Of a DNA stretch of 64,000 nt, positions 37,101 to 50,730 are shown in pieces. The translations under genes were made by a program, and so were the position numbers. The notes below the pieces were generated by a model, which had not been told where the DNA came from, did no database searches, and was given only the letters and a program-made list of their open reading frames with translations. Position 1 is the first letter of the stretch; each line of letters starts with the position of its first letter. This stretch comes from Sitta carolinensis. Taxonomy: Eukaryota; Chordata; Aves; Passeriformes; Sittidae. The stretch is from positions 64,230,863-64,294,862 of the forward strand of contig CM063284.1 of the NCBI GenBank assembly GCA_032173965.1. The letters are read 5' to 3'.

Positions 37101-40100
37101 TGGTGGTTTTATGCTTGTTTTTAAAACGTTTTGCTCTTTTTATCTGTTTGTTTCTGTGGTGATCACTAACAACATATTACAGATGCAGAAAATGACAGTG
37201 CAAATCCCTCACAGCTGACAAACAAGTTTGTGGCTACATCTGGTCTGTAGAGAAGCACCAGGGACCAGGTGCTTACATCTAGATCAGGTGCTGCAAGTGA
37301 CAATAGAATCTTTTACTTCTGATGATGTGGAGGCCTTTAAATGTAGATCCATGGCTGTGTGCTGTGCAGTGAGATTAGCTTGGAAATTGCCAGCAGGTGA
37401 CTTGGCCCTTTGCAGAAGTCTGCGGTGGAAATGGCAAACTTAAATTCTTGAACATTTTCAAGATCACTCAGAAAAGAAACATGTTGTAAAACCACCACCA
37501 GTTTAGTCTGTAAATAGACCACATCTTGAGTAATGAGTAGACTTTTTATTTTTGCACACAATTCTCAGTATTTTTCTATGCTGAATCTTCTGGAATCCCT
37601 AACTATCAGTACATTACATTTTGGAATTTCTGTGTAAGAGTTGAAATGAACAGAGGTCAAGGGAGTCATAGATTTTTGGCTGTTGTCAAAGAGATTCACA
37701 AAGAATTTGTGAATCTGGAAGACAAAAAAGCAGCCTGAGCTTTAGGAGAGCATCAGCTAGTCAATAGCTTTGGTCTGGCCTTGTTCTTCCTCTCTTATGG
37801 GTGGCAAAGGTTATTTGAGATGTTTTTGGAGAATATGATCTCCTATTGCTTCCCTTGGCTGTAATAAGTAGCCACAATGGCCCTAAAGCAAAATATTTAT
37901 ATCTGTTCGAAGCAGTGACAGAAGAACAAAATAATTGACTGTTTCTGCTATTAACAGTAATAATTAATTAATTAACAAAGCTGACATTTAAATAGTATTC
38001 ATTATGTTTTAAACTTAAAACGTAAAAATCCCTTGAAATCAATGAGAAAAACACATGTCATTCAAAACTGAGAGAGTTTAGAGGAAATTCTGGAAGACTG
38101 TGGCAAACTTTATTGGTGCAAACTGTGCAGAACATGTATATTCTTTACCCGAGGCAGTAATTTGAAATTAATGTAAAAAAACCAACTATTGTGGCTTTAA
38201 ATATCCCTTTACTCCAGTTCATCTGTATAGTTCATGTTTCAAATGGAGAAATAAAATGGCAGCAACAATTTACCCCAAACAATTCTATCCATCTTACATC
38301 ATTAGTTAGCGCTGAGAGATCCTAAAGAAAAGTATGGTTTGAACTCCACCAGAGATGAGAGTTCTGTGTGGTTTAAGTCACAGTGAAGCTTACTAAAAAG
38401 TAAAGTTAATGAACTGAGATACAGATGCTACTCTGAAACAAATAATATTGACCAGCACCATGCACAGTTACATGACACAGTGTTTATTACATTGGCAGAT
38501 ATAAATATTCAGAGAGACCAGCACTGATACAATCGATAGCACTGATTGGTACTGTACAGGCAGTAGAAATGCTGAGAAATTCTAACAAAAATTCCCTAAT
38601 ACAGACATAGCCATGAAGGTTGAAAAGCCCCCAAAAGTCTCAGTATAGGGAGGGGACAGCTGATTGGTGGTACTCAATGTATCTGTCTGAAAATAGAAAA
38701 GAAAAGATCTCAGGTGGTGTCTGTTCTGTCAAAACCTATGGCAAATCTCCCACTGATTTCAATTTTGACTTGAATTTCAACCATGCTTTCTGCATGGACC
38801 AGTGAGAGAAAGGTGACAGGTTTTTTTCTTTTTTTTTTTATGTTTTATTTTCCAGAATAAAAAGTGGTCTGTTTGGAGAACTGCCAGTGACTCTTTACGG
38901 TCCAGTTTTTAAAAATCTCTATCAGCCAATTAGCTGTTGAAAATAAATGCTGTCTCTTTAGCTGGCCTGGATAGTTTCTATGGCAGCCCCATCTTAATTT
39001 AAACTCTGTTCTTTTTCCATTTCTCTCGCCTCCCTTCAAGCCAGCAGCCACTTCACCACTTCACTTTGAAGAGGCTTTTGAAAGCAAAATGGAAAAGACA
39101 AAATGTGTCTCTTCCTCTGGTAGTGCTGTCACTTTTAGAGAAAGGCTGGGGTCAGTGAAGCTCCATCTGTAGTTTTCATTTGCTGAAATGAAAACTAGTC
39201 AGTCATTGTGTCTTTTGGTAGGTACAAATGACCCATAATTATTTCTGCAGAAACGACATTTTGAACTCAGGACCACAAAAACCCATTTTCCCCTTGCGTC
39301 CTCTTTACTATCTAGAACTGTATTTTGATTTGCTAATTATCTCTGTTAATGTTAGCATATATTATATGCAGATGTGTAATATTTTCCAACAGAAGTCCAG
39401 TGGATTCTGATATTTACACTGTGCTTTTAAATGCTGTGACTTTGAGGAAATACAATATTAAATACAATAACATTTGACAAATTCAATATTATAAGGTCAG
39501 TAGGGTAATTTTTTGGACTAAATTTAATTAGGAAATTTTATGTTTGTTTCTTATGTTTGTTTCTCTTACTTCTATTTAGTTTAATATTTTTTTTTCAATT
39601 AGTGAATTTACATGTAACTTGAGATCTGAGTGCATGTGCCTGTTTGTTCTTGTAGCTTGCTTGGCATATAAATAATATTTATCTTTATTGCTACTTGGAT
39701 ACCAGAGTGATGGTCAACTTAGATTGAACAGAACATTTAAAATGATAAAAAGGCAGATCCTAAACCCACATGTTCTATGGAGAACTGACACCTCACCAAA
39801 GCAAACTGGAAATTTAAGCTTCAGGTCCCGTGCATCTACATCCACTCAGTTTGAAACAGTGCAAGTTTGAGTGGAATTTGTACTCATGCAAACAGGTACA
39901 AATTTGTACTTCAAAACGGATCAGCAGCGTTGTCTTCATTAGGCATCTCTCACAGAACCTCTGGCAATTTTTCAAGCAGCGGCTTCTGACAAATATCAGA
40001 AGTTGGCATTATGTTATGACAGAGAAGGTTAAACCAGTTGCTATTTAAAAGTTTATTTCTAAATACATATGATTCCTCCATTAACCTCTGCAGGCTTAAC

Positions 40101-43100
40101 TGAGAAGAAGCCAGTCCATGCTGTTACTGCAGTGGTGACAGAGAGGTCACTCACTCACTGTAGTCAGCTGCAGGTTTCCACAGCATGGAACTGGGCTGTC
40201 GTGGCATACATGCCCAAACTTCAGCTCTCCCAGCCATATTGGTCACCTGAGTCAGCTGTCAAACACCTGAGGTGAAGGACTAAGATGCATTATTCCAGAC
40301 TTTACCAGTGGGGAAATTGGGGTGGTGCATGGAACGCCACATGGTCCTGGAATTTAGGTCCAAAGTCACAGCCGTCTCCTCCAGCCTCTAGAACAAATTG
40401 CTAAAAGCAGAGTAGGAAATGCTTTGAGGAATTTGCATCCTTCAAAATATTCACCTCATCTGAGGAATCAGTCTGATGATTGATGTGTCTGTATGTAATC
40501 CCAAGAATGCTAAAAGGATTACCCAAAGTTTTTAGATGTCAATTTTCTGTTGCTCCAAAACATGTCCATTTTTGTCTGCAAACAGATGTGTGCAGGTTGG
40601 TGGTGAACTCTACTCTGATAAATTTACTCATGATTCCTATTCTATTTTTGACACTCGGGCTTCCTTACTATAATTGAATATAACTGAAAGAGTTTCAGCT
40701 GATTTGTTCTGTAGCAGTCGTTTTTCTGAGCCACACAAGTTGTTGAGAAAGATCCCCTCTGGTGCTTTTTCACTCATTAGTCTTCACGGGTTTTGGGGGG
40801 TCTCATGAAAGAGTCACCTCCCTGTAGTGCTGCCTGCGTAGTTACACAGCCAGGCTGCTAAGCACAAGGAGGTAGCAAAGAAGTGTCACGTTTGAAAGAC
40901 TACAAGAAAGAAGTGGAATGGTGAGAGACTGAACTAATGAATTCTTAATGAGGAGAAGGTCTTCTGTTGCTTTGAAGGGATGCAGGGAAAGAAGTATGGC
41001 ATGCTCAGAAGCAGTAAAATTCTGAAAGCTGTTTTTAATGCTCTTACAGAGAGAAGGAAGTCACTGTGGCAGAATTCTTATAAAATTCTTCCTGTAAAAT
41101 GCAAATACTGTGTTAGCGTGATCCTTTGATTAAGATTTACATTCAAAGGTGAGAGATCTGGCTGCTCTGATCCTACACAGTTAAAAGCTTTTGGGACTGG
41201 ATAAATTTTGGGCACATAGCACAAGCCTTGCAATCAATATATAGGGCACTGACAACTGAATGTTTCAAACATCTTGTAATAAATTTTGGATAATAAAGAA
41301 ATGCAAGAAGCCACCATTTAAATGTAGCACAGGTAACTCAAAAGAGTGTTAACTGTGGCTTGAGTGCACTCAATTGCACAAGATTTCTTAAAGACAGTTC
41401 ACAGACATTTTGAGAAATTGGCCTTGGCTACATTCTACAGTAGAGAAGGAGAAGTAATACAGTTCTGGAGGAGAAACGAATCCTGATTCCACATCCGAAA
41501 ATAGTTTTCACACCCATACTAGGCACAGTCAAGGAATGTCAGTCTTTTAGGAGCATTGGTGTGTATCATCCAATGGTCTGTCTCCAGCTCTGACCAAATT
41601 CCAGTGCTTCATCAAAAAGAAATGAACAATGAGAAAAGAAACCAGTTGTTACTTTGTACTCAGAGTGGAGGAAAAAATCCTCTTCAGCCTCCATAGTGAC
41701 CACTGGGATCCCAAAAGTGTGTATTTAATGCAGTGTAGACAAAGTGCCAGACAGACACATTTTTCAAACCTCATTGATGTTACAGATCAGTATCTGTTCA
41801 AGAATTCAATAAACAGTCTTAACTTTCTATATTCAAGGACTCTGTTCTCATGTTTATGAGCATTTAAAGCTCTGTCTTAAAATAATGCTGCCTCTTTGGA
41901 GGAATTCAAAAGATCCCTTCTGAACTTCACTTTTTGCATTGTTGGAAATCTTACAAATGTGAGACCACATTTACTCATGGCCCAGTTTTCAGATCTGTGA
42001 TTATATGCTGACGCCACCATTTTCTTCATTCTCTGTTATTTGCATTTGTGAGAAAGAATTGTCATATTCCTGAGCCACTGTCTTGCTAAGAAAAATAAGT
42101 GAAACTCAGATTTTATCTTTGTGTGACAGATACTCATTGCTTTTAAAATCCAAATAGGTTGTCTCAGCATCAACTCTGATTGAAGCTCATCTTTTTTTAA
42201 GACAGGTGTCTGTTAATTCTATGCACAGAATTCCAGAGGAGGGTCTCTCCAATGGTACTAACACTTCTGTAGATCTACTAAAAATACTTTGCCACATGTG
42301 CTGTAGAGCTGCATACACTCTTTGCACAAAGCCACCTTCCTGGCTTTTAAGCTTGTATTTTCCAGTCTTCAGCATTTCCAATTAATTGGTTCCATATTTA
42401 CACCCAGAACTATGCATCGTTTTAATGGGACAGCAGGGAGGATTGCTAAATTTTATCCAATTCATATTATCCATGCCAACAAAATTGTCTTACTCTTCTT
42501 AAGTGATGAGTGAATCCTTCTTAACTGTGTTAAAGCCTCCTATTCTTTGGTTGCCCAAGAATTTTATGAGAGCACACCTAATTCTTGCTCTTAGGATACT
42601 AAGAAACATACTGATTGCTCCTAAAACTAATCCCTGAGAAATACAACTAGCAACTTTCCTCCTGTCAAGTAACACCACCTGTAATATACCTTATTACTGC
42701 CTCTGCTTATCCAGCTGAAGAATTTTAATACTAATTTGTGTCATTTCCACTCAAAGTATAAGTTTCCCATGAGGACCCACAATAAGCATTTTATATGATA
42801 CCCAGATATACTAGATCTGACACATTATCCTTGTCTAAGAAACAAAGTAATGATTTCAACCAGAGGTAATCCCATTGTAATTTCTCCTGTTTTTAATTTT
42901 CATGTGTTTTAATCACTTGTTTCAAATCTGGTTTAAATGTTCTTGGTGCCAAAGTCAAGCTAACAGTCATGATATCATTTGACATAACTTCCCTCCCTCT
43001 TCTTGGGCATATTTGCCCAATCCATCATTGCATATTTCTGTCACCTAGTACTATCTCCAAATAATATATATTCTTTTCCACTTGTGTTTTCATCTGCCAG

Positions 43101-45266
43101 TCTTCTGGAAGAAAGATAATAGGGACCGAATGATTCTGTCACTGAGCTGTGTATATTTGACTTTCCTTTCAAATTATGTAATTCCCACTGATTTGCCATC
43201 ATTCTCCTTAGCTACCCTTTCAATATCTTCATGAACATCAACTTCCTTGAAATTGGGGAAGAGCATGTTATTCAGCAACAGATAATCTGTACATCAAGAA
43301 TAATGTAGACATGCCCAACTTGCCCTTCAGATCAGTGTCTCAGTTTGTTGCTTTATTTCTTTATTGCTCCAGAAGCTTAAAAATACCTCTTTTTTTTTAC
43401 TTTCCCATGCAAGGTACCGTTCAAAAGGGCCTTTATCCATCATTCTTTTGCTTCTATGTGTTACAGTGACTGAAAAGAAGTTCTGCTTCATAATCCAGGC
43501 CTCCTCTCACTCTGTGAGGGTTTTGTACCTATTCTTAGTATATTGTTTCCATTATTTGTTCATTTAGAGACTCTAACCCTTTCCTACAATTTCTTTTTCC
43601 TGCCCAGGGCACACAGATTATTTCCATTCTCAATGTAAATTGATCCTTTCCTGCATTCAAATAATTAAGTTCCTCAGACCAATAATCTTCTTTCATTGAT
43701 TTTTCTATTTTCTTAAAGTTTGCCTTATACCAGGCCTTAGTTACAGATTTATTTTTGTCCATTTTGCAATCTGAGAAGCACTGAATTCATTCATAAACAC
43801 TTCCTCCTCAGGAACATCATTTTTTTCTCAGCTGTTTTACAAGGTTCTCCTCACACACACAAAACTGCCCCATAAGCTTAAAATAACCCACACGTTGTTG
43901 TTTTATGAATTTCTGTACCAAAAAACCAGTCATCTGAAATGTCTAAGAATATCTCAACCTTGCTATTATTGATGGTATTTATGTCTCTGGCTGGAAAATA
44001 TAAGTTTTCCTTATTATTTATTTCTTTATCTATTTATAGAGATGATTATACCCTTCCAAATCTCAGCCTGTCAGACCATATTATCCCTTACTCCCCAAAT
44101 ACTGTCCAAACTGGGTCTGTCTTGCCATTTTCCTTGCAGTGAGTTTCATCCTAGCAGATTATGTTTTATTCATGCCATCACATTTTAAGATGAATAAACA
44201 CAATTTAGCTGTTTTACTTTGCAACAACATCAAATTTCCTGACTTTTATGTATTTTAAGTTGCATCCACATGGGTCTGTATATGTAATTTCCTTGTTTTC
44301 CTATTTAGATTAAAAAACCCCAAGGTAAAACAGCATGCGCTTCCCCACCCTTTTCCAAAGTGATTATAAATGTACCAATTCATATTAGGTTAACTTAACA
44401 GCTTTTGGTTTAGTTTGGGTTTTATTTAGCAATATATACTAGTCATGAATAATTCTTTTCTGTACCAGTAATGCTTTCTCCTAGTCACTGCTCATCCACC
44501 TGGATGAAGTAGAGATGATACTGGAATACTGATTCAAACGAATGTATATCGTATGGAATGTATAGAAAATGTGTAGGATTCAAAGAAATGAAAAAGATCA
44601 GAAATTTGAACATTAGTAAACACCCGGGAGTGTAGAGATTTATCACCCGTCCATTACATGGTGACATGTAAGGATACTGTCAGATGCAGCTTTAACCCAA
44701 ATTCTAGAGCTCAGAGAGTGGAAAACTGCCCCAAAACCTTCAGCCACCCTCTCTCATGGCCATCGATCTTAGAGTGTGCCCACAGATCAGGGGCAAGGAA
44801 TGAATTACAGCACAGTCCCTCAGCCAATGTGCCAAGTTCAACTCATCCTGAACATCACCACAGCCTAAGCTGCGGTTCAACACAAAACTTGCAGATTGCT
44901 TTTCCCAGTGGTAATAAGTTCTTGTCATGCACTTGGGTAAAAGTATCACCATTAAAATGCCTAAACGTACTCTGAAGTGTTAAAATTAAGTCCTCCTGTG
45001 ACTGAACGCAGGAATTGTAACTAAAAGCCTGCTTATCAACACATTTTATTTCCTGTCTGAAGAAGATAGGGAATTTAACCTTAGGTGTAAAAAAAAAAAA
45101 TTATAGCTAAGCTAGTGCTTTAATACGTCTTCCAGTCAGTATTGCTGTGATTTAGATGAGAAGCAGCAAGGAAGATGTGAGCTGTCACACTTGACTTTCA
45201 GCTGCCACGAAGAGGCATCGGAGGTTACAGGCTAAGGTTTAATTTATATTCCTCCTTTTGTTACAG
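28167..45266 (+). other. CAP2: CAP2 intron 3 (17,100 bp)
   Basis: This is the longest complete intron in the window, from gtaagt at 28,167 to tgttacag ending at 45,266. It is AT-rich and largely unique. Noted inside are an AAC/A-rich patch (28,915-28,938), a GA run (about 30,206-30,220) and a 13-bp tandem duplication (39,539-39,564). There is also a CTATTTATAG MEF2-type match (44,030-44,039). A weakly LTR-like patch near 32.93-33.06 kb is listed under findings. No extra exon, CR1 copy or RNA gene was recognised; many short open frames are uninformative. Confidence 0.92.
44030..44039 (+). promoter_or_regulatory. MEF2-type consensus CTATTTATAG
   Basis: A perfect 10-bp match to the MEF2 consensus in CAP2 intron 3, about 1.2 kb before exon 4. 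CAP2 is known to be abundant in heart and skeletal muscle, so it is a plausible enhancer site, but a single 10-mer in AT-rich DNA can easily be chance. Confidence 0.25.
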
Positions 45267-45344
45267 GCAGAGATGGTACGTGCTGCTTTCCAAGCGCAGA
45301 GATCTTTCTTGGTGTTAGCGTCTCAATGTCAAGAGCCTCAAGAG
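45267..45344 (+). CDS. CAP2: CAP2 exon 4: HFD helix (residues 76-101)
   Basis: A 78-nt exon (26 codons, phase 0 at both ends) between ttgttacag and CAAGAG|gtaagg. It encodes AEMVRAAFQAQRSFLVLASQ followed by CQEPQE. It corresponds to the 'EMV...F..QR.FL..AS..Q.P' helix of the CAP helical folded domain, which follows '..GDV.TH' of the previous exon in vertebrate CAPs. Phase 0 on both sides means skipping would remove 26 residues without a frameshift, although it would delete a core helix. Intronic sequence after 45,344 stays open for some time but shows no conservation, and the donor is close to consensus. Confidence 0.96.
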
Positions 45345-48300
45345 GTAAGGAAAGTGACCTGGAGGTTCAAGAGGCAGTGTATAAAAAAGCTCACCTTCCC
45401 ATGTGTTATCAATCCCGCATTTGCTTTGTTTGTTCCTCTATTTATACAGTGCACTCAGGGCCTTGCTTTCACTTTTATAAGCATGGTGCTGTAATAATCA
45501 GAAAGCCATGGTCCGGGGTTAGGAACCTTTTCTGTACTAATGCATATAAGATCATTGAAGAAAGCAAAGGTGGTGTCCACTTTACAGTTGTAAGTGGGCT
45601 CAGTCTTTCTCTGGAAGCTGGAAATACCATGGAATAGAATGGCTATTTGCCAGCCCCTCAGGGATGCTACATGGTAGACATTGAAGTCAGGGTATAAGCT
45701 AGTGAGAGAAAAAACAATATTGACCTATACAGTCAGTATTTCCCAAACTGAGGTCCAGGTTAGACCAGTTCTGGAAGGAAGGCAAAGCATTTTGTCAAGA
45801 AAATTAAAAATAAACTTTTATCTAGTTGATTTATATACTTGTTTTAGTGGCAACTATTTAAATCGTCCCCTCACTAGAAAGCTAAGGGAAGCTGTGGAGT
45901 TGTTATGAATCTCATTTCTAGTTTCTAGAAGGCTCAGGGCCAATAGCCCTGTATCATTTCTGGGAATTGAAGACAGGTAGCTCTTCTGTGGGACCACCCT
46001 TGAACCTTCCTCCTTGGAGTATGCAGAGAATGAAATCTTCCCTTGCACAGTCTCATCATGGCCTTCAGTTCCACCAGTTCCCTGCTCCAAAGTGCATTAA
46101 AATCCATTTTTGCAAATCAGAACTCTCTGCACATGGTATAATTTATTGACGTTTTGCTGTTGCTATTGTTCTTAGAGACACAAATTAGAAGTTTTTCTAA
46201 TCAGTATGTTTTAATGGCAAGGGTCCTCAAGGAAAAGAAAAAAAAAAAAAAAAAACACATAGATATTCAAGGGTAGACTTTAGAGTTCCAAGCAAGAAGG
46301 GATTAGTTGTTTTTCCAGCTGTCCCTGATCTTGGGGAGTAAAAGTGGGTCATGGCTCACACAGAACAGGCAAAATTCCCATTGGTACAGGCCTCAAGCAG
46401 TCGTTTATATTGGCTGTGAATACAATTGCACCCAGTGACCCACAAAATTCTACATGTTCATAGGTAAAATATTCCCCAGTGAACATTTTCTGATATCTCA
46501 TAATGTAATACAATGCTCTGAAATGTTGGGATTGTCCCAGCTCTGGTACAAGAATAAGTTGTGGGTCCTTGTTTGGCCTCCTGTATCAGTAGGATTTTCT
46601 CTGCTTTTCCAGTGAGAATGGCAATGACTTCTCCCTGTTCCTACCTTTACAACTTTCTGACCTCAAGTCAGAGATCAAGTTTGAGATTTTTCAACTGTAA
46701 AGTTTAGAAGTTTTCATTTTAAAATGTCAACAAAACATGCTAAAAAACAACCAACAAAAAAAGAGTAGAGGTAAAAAGAGATTCTCTGGCAATCCAGAAT
46801 GATAGTTACAGAAGCATTAGGAAAAGCAACAAATAATAAAAACTTTGGCATAAACATCACTAGAGCTGGCCATCCATATCCATATGTCTTAGTTGCAGAT
46901 TATCAGGCTTGCATAGATTTCTGCAGCTTGTTGAAGGCAAGAAAGTACGCTTTTATCATGTAACTATCCTTTAGCACAGGGGAAGTGCCACATTATATGT
47001 GTGTACACATCATTCCAAAGTTTACATACCAGGAATATTACAGATTAAAGTTTCTTTTTATCAGTGAGAGCAAACCCAGTCCAGTTACTTAAGTTTTTTT
47101 AAAGACTGTTAGCTACACGTTTTTATAGACATCAAAACACATGTTGTTGGTTGTTCTTTTCCTCTTTTTTGAATATATTTTTTGCACAGATACACTCAAT
47201 GAGACTATGGACAGATGTGAAAATAATTGAAGGCTGCCTATTCTGTATATATTGAATATTTTCTTTCCCACTGAAGAGAGTGATGGTTCCAGGCATTCGG
47301 GTTTTTTATATCTCCATCACAATGAGGAAGAAAATTTCTATTGTAAAGTCACATTGCTTAACCATCTTGAAAACGCTGGTAATCACCAGGAGAAGGAAAG
47401 AAATAGGCGTCCTGCCCTCGCTCCCCCAGGACCTTATTGCTGTGATGTCATTTCAGCTCTGGTTGTATTTATAGCCTAGAGCCATGGAGTCAGTGTGGAA
47501 TCCAAACAGGAAAGCTGATCATTAGTGTATCAGAATGCACAGAGTAGAGAAAAGCAAATGAAGATGACAGCATATCTATAAATGCAAGAGAAAAGAGAGT
47601 AATTCTGTCGTTCAGCTGTCTAGACTGTTTGCTTTATAATGTAAAGCTGTGAATGAGCCAGCGAGTTGTGATTATGGCATAGTAGCTTTGTAGACATTCA
47701 GAGACAGCAGTGTGGAGACTGAGGGGATTTACTGAGTTCCTGTCATGTTGGGATGTCATACATGGTGCCTTTAAAAAAAAAAAAAAAAAAGAGGGAGGGG
47801 AAAATGCACTGGAAAAACAAATTAGCTCAGCTCTTGCAGCTTACAAACTAATGAATAAGGAATTCAAACAAAAAGAAAGATCCTATATCTATAGAAATCC
47901 TTGGATATTTTTGTGCTCAGCAAAGAGAGAAATGTGTATCATCAAAAAGTGACATTTTTTTTTCTCTATGAAAATGGTGAATTCATTTTGCTTTCTAATT
48001 CGTGCTGTGAGTCACAAGCAAACATTTTCGAACAGTCAAGATTGCTAAAAGTTGCTTTTGTGGAGTTTTGCCTGTTGTTAATAATGTTTGGTTTCTTTTT
48101 CATTTGGAATCTGTTGCAGTGCACAGCCTTTATTATCTCTATATGTGAAAATAGTAGGAGCCAGGAAGGTAATTCCAGCTGGCATACCAATCTAGCATCA
48201 ACTGCAATAAATTACTTCACAGAGAGCATGTTCTGTTACTTTTTATGGTCATGTTCTATATTTGTATGTGCAGTGGAAGAGATCACATGACAAAACCACC

Positions 48301-48483
48301 AGTTGATATTCCTGTTTGTGTATGTCCCAGCTAATGGCTGGAAGATGCAAGCTCATTCAGCAGAATGGGATTTTTCAGTCCATCCTCTTATTAGAAATTA
48401 TTATCTGATGCCAAACTTCAAACATTAAAAATTAAAAAAAAAGTCTGTTATAAATTGTTTAATACTATAAATAGTATAAGAGA

Positions 48484-48521
48484 TAAGGGTATAAGGGTAT
48501 AAGGGTATAAGGGTGTAAGGG
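48484..48521 (+). repeat. 8-bp minisatellite TAAGGGTA, about 4.75 copies
   Basis: Consecutive units start at 48,484, 48,492, 48,500, 48,508 (last base changed to G) and 48,516 (partial). It resembles, but is not, the vertebrate telomere hexamer. It lies in CAP2 intron 4. Confidence 0.9.
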
Positions 48522-50250
48522 AGTACACAGAAGATGGGAAAATAAATTAGAATATTACTGTGAGAAGTTGTTTAAAAAGGTATTTTGAGACCATACGTTT
48601 GCATATTGCTTGGGCTATTCAGAAGACAGGTTTCAGCATAAACCTTCACAAAACATTCTGAAATAGTTTGGATCTGAATTTCCTATTTCCCACAGTCTAA
48701 TCCAAATACAATTCTGACTGAAAAGTTTTTTATTTCATTGTATAATAATTTTAAAAGTTATTAGTGTTCCTCAGCAAAATTATTTTTAACAACTTTTTTT
48801 AATTTGCAATCATGAATACTGATCACTGCTCAAAGTCACTGATCACTGCATTAAATTCTTTGTGAATGGTGACTCATATACAGCCTCTCTTTATCAGTTG
48901 TTGTATTTCACTTTAAAAGGTCAAACAGTTTTGAGAGTTGCTTTGAGGGCATGAGGAATCCATTGTTCCTATACTGAGGACAAATTAATGAGATTATTCT
49001 TTTTGTGAATCAATATAAGCATATGCAGGATGAGCATGTTCGGGGTAAGAAGTACTACAAACAGATATAAATGACAGATGCAGTTCAGACTATAAATGAT
49101 TATGTAATTCCTCATTAGAAAAGAATGCTGAGTTCATATGACTGCCAAAGCTCATGGATTTAATTACTAACATTGTGCAGTCAAACATTCCATTTAAATA
49201 CCTAGCTTAAATATCCAGATCCTGCACACAGGTGGGAGGAGAGGGGTGGAAAAAAGTGAGAGGCAAAGGAGAGCTTTCCCTTTTTTTTTCCTGGAAAAGA
49301 GACACCTCACCCCACCTCAAAGAAACCCAAGAAACTGTATTTGAATTTGGATTTAGAGTCCTGAGAACAAATCCTTCCATTTTTATTTTTTATAGCCAAG
49401 CAAAAATAATAAAAAAAAAAAGTTTAAAAAGTTCTATTGTAGGATTAAAATAGTTGTGGCAAAATCTTTGAATAAAGGACTCATTCTCAGAATTTTTATG
49501 TAGAAATCAAAAGAGGAAGATTCACAGTTTCCTACTCTCTGTCAGTGTGGGATTGCTCATTTTCTTCTCTATCTATTTTAAAGTACTTCAATAACAGGAC
49601 TCCTGGGACTTATTGTTCTGCATCCTAGCAGGATTTGTTTTCTAATTACTTTGACTTGCTTATGTCATTCCATTTCCCCCACTTTTCCTCATGCTTACTG
49701 GTATCACCCTTACTGTTTTCCAAAAATACGAACAGTAGGACATTCTTCACCTTGTTAATTTAATACTTTCTTATGCAAAAGAGTTTAGGCTGAGTTTTGC
49801 TGCCATTCTCTCATCTGGTTGACTGCTGCAAACCTGCTCCTCTGTGTCTAGAAATAGCTTAAGAAAGAATTTGGTTCAATCCTTTTAAGGTCCTCAGGCC
49901 TCAAACTCACAGAAGGTGCCAAGAGTGACATGGACAGAGCCTGAGAGTCTGAGCTGAAAAGGGAACCCCTTCCCCCGGTCCTGTTCTCTGAAATCTTGCC
50001 AAACTGTTGGCATACTTCTGTTATCAGCAAGCCTACAACTGCATGTGACGTGTGGTCACAGCCGCAGGGATGGACCGACAGTTTCCAGTCGCTAACCCAC
50101 TGCAGTGCAGAGTTCACAGGCTCATTTCTGGGTATTGTTGCAAACTCCCTTTCACAGCCAGATAGCCCCTGACACCTGTTACAGCATAATTCTGTCTCAA
50201 AATCACTCATCTGCATTTTATCAGTCTCAAACTCATTATATTTTCAGTTC

Positions 50251-50730
50251 ATATAATCATTTAGGTTCGAAAAGATCTTTAAGGTCATCAGTCATAAACC
50301 CAGCACTGCCATCTCCACCACTAAACCATGTCTCCAAGCACCACATTTACGCGTCTTTTAAATACCTTCAAGGATGGTGGCTCAACCACTTCCCTGGGCA
50401 GGTTGTTCCAGTACTTGACAACCCTTTCAGTGAAGAAATTTTTCCTAAGCTCCAATCTAAACTTCCCTGTTACATCTTGAGGCCAGTTTCTTTTGTCCTG
50501 TCACTTGTAACCTGGGTGTAGAAACTGATCCCCACCTCACTGCAACTTCCTTTCAGGTAGCAGTAGAGAGCAGTAAGGTCTCTCTGAGCCTCCTATTCTC
50601 CATGCTAGACACCCCCAGCTTCCTAATTGGCCCCTCATAGGACTTACTCTCTAGCTCCTTCACCAGCTTCATTGTCCTTCTCTGGACACACTCCAGCACC
50701 TCAGTGTCTCTCTTTATATTAACTTCTCTA
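50251..50730 (-). mobile_element. CR1 LINE, 5'-truncated, antisense to CAP2
   Basis: On the + strand this reads as the reverse complement of a CR1 3' end. It begins near 'atcatttaggttcgaaaaga', continues with 'ccaccactaaaccatgtctc', 'aagcaccacatttacgcgtc', 'cttccctgggcaggttgttc' and 'gtgaagaaatttttcctaa', and ends near 'tctctggacacactccagca'. These blocks are among the most conserved parts of avian CR1 3' ends. About 480 bp are present, with scattered substitutions and no intact reading frame. It lies in CAP2 intron 4 in opposite orientation to the gene. Confidence 0.93.

Noticed and set aside
48484..48521. Interstitial telomeric repeat
   Set aside because: The unit is the octamer TAAGGGTA, not the TTAGGG hexamer, so a telomere-fusion origin is not supported.
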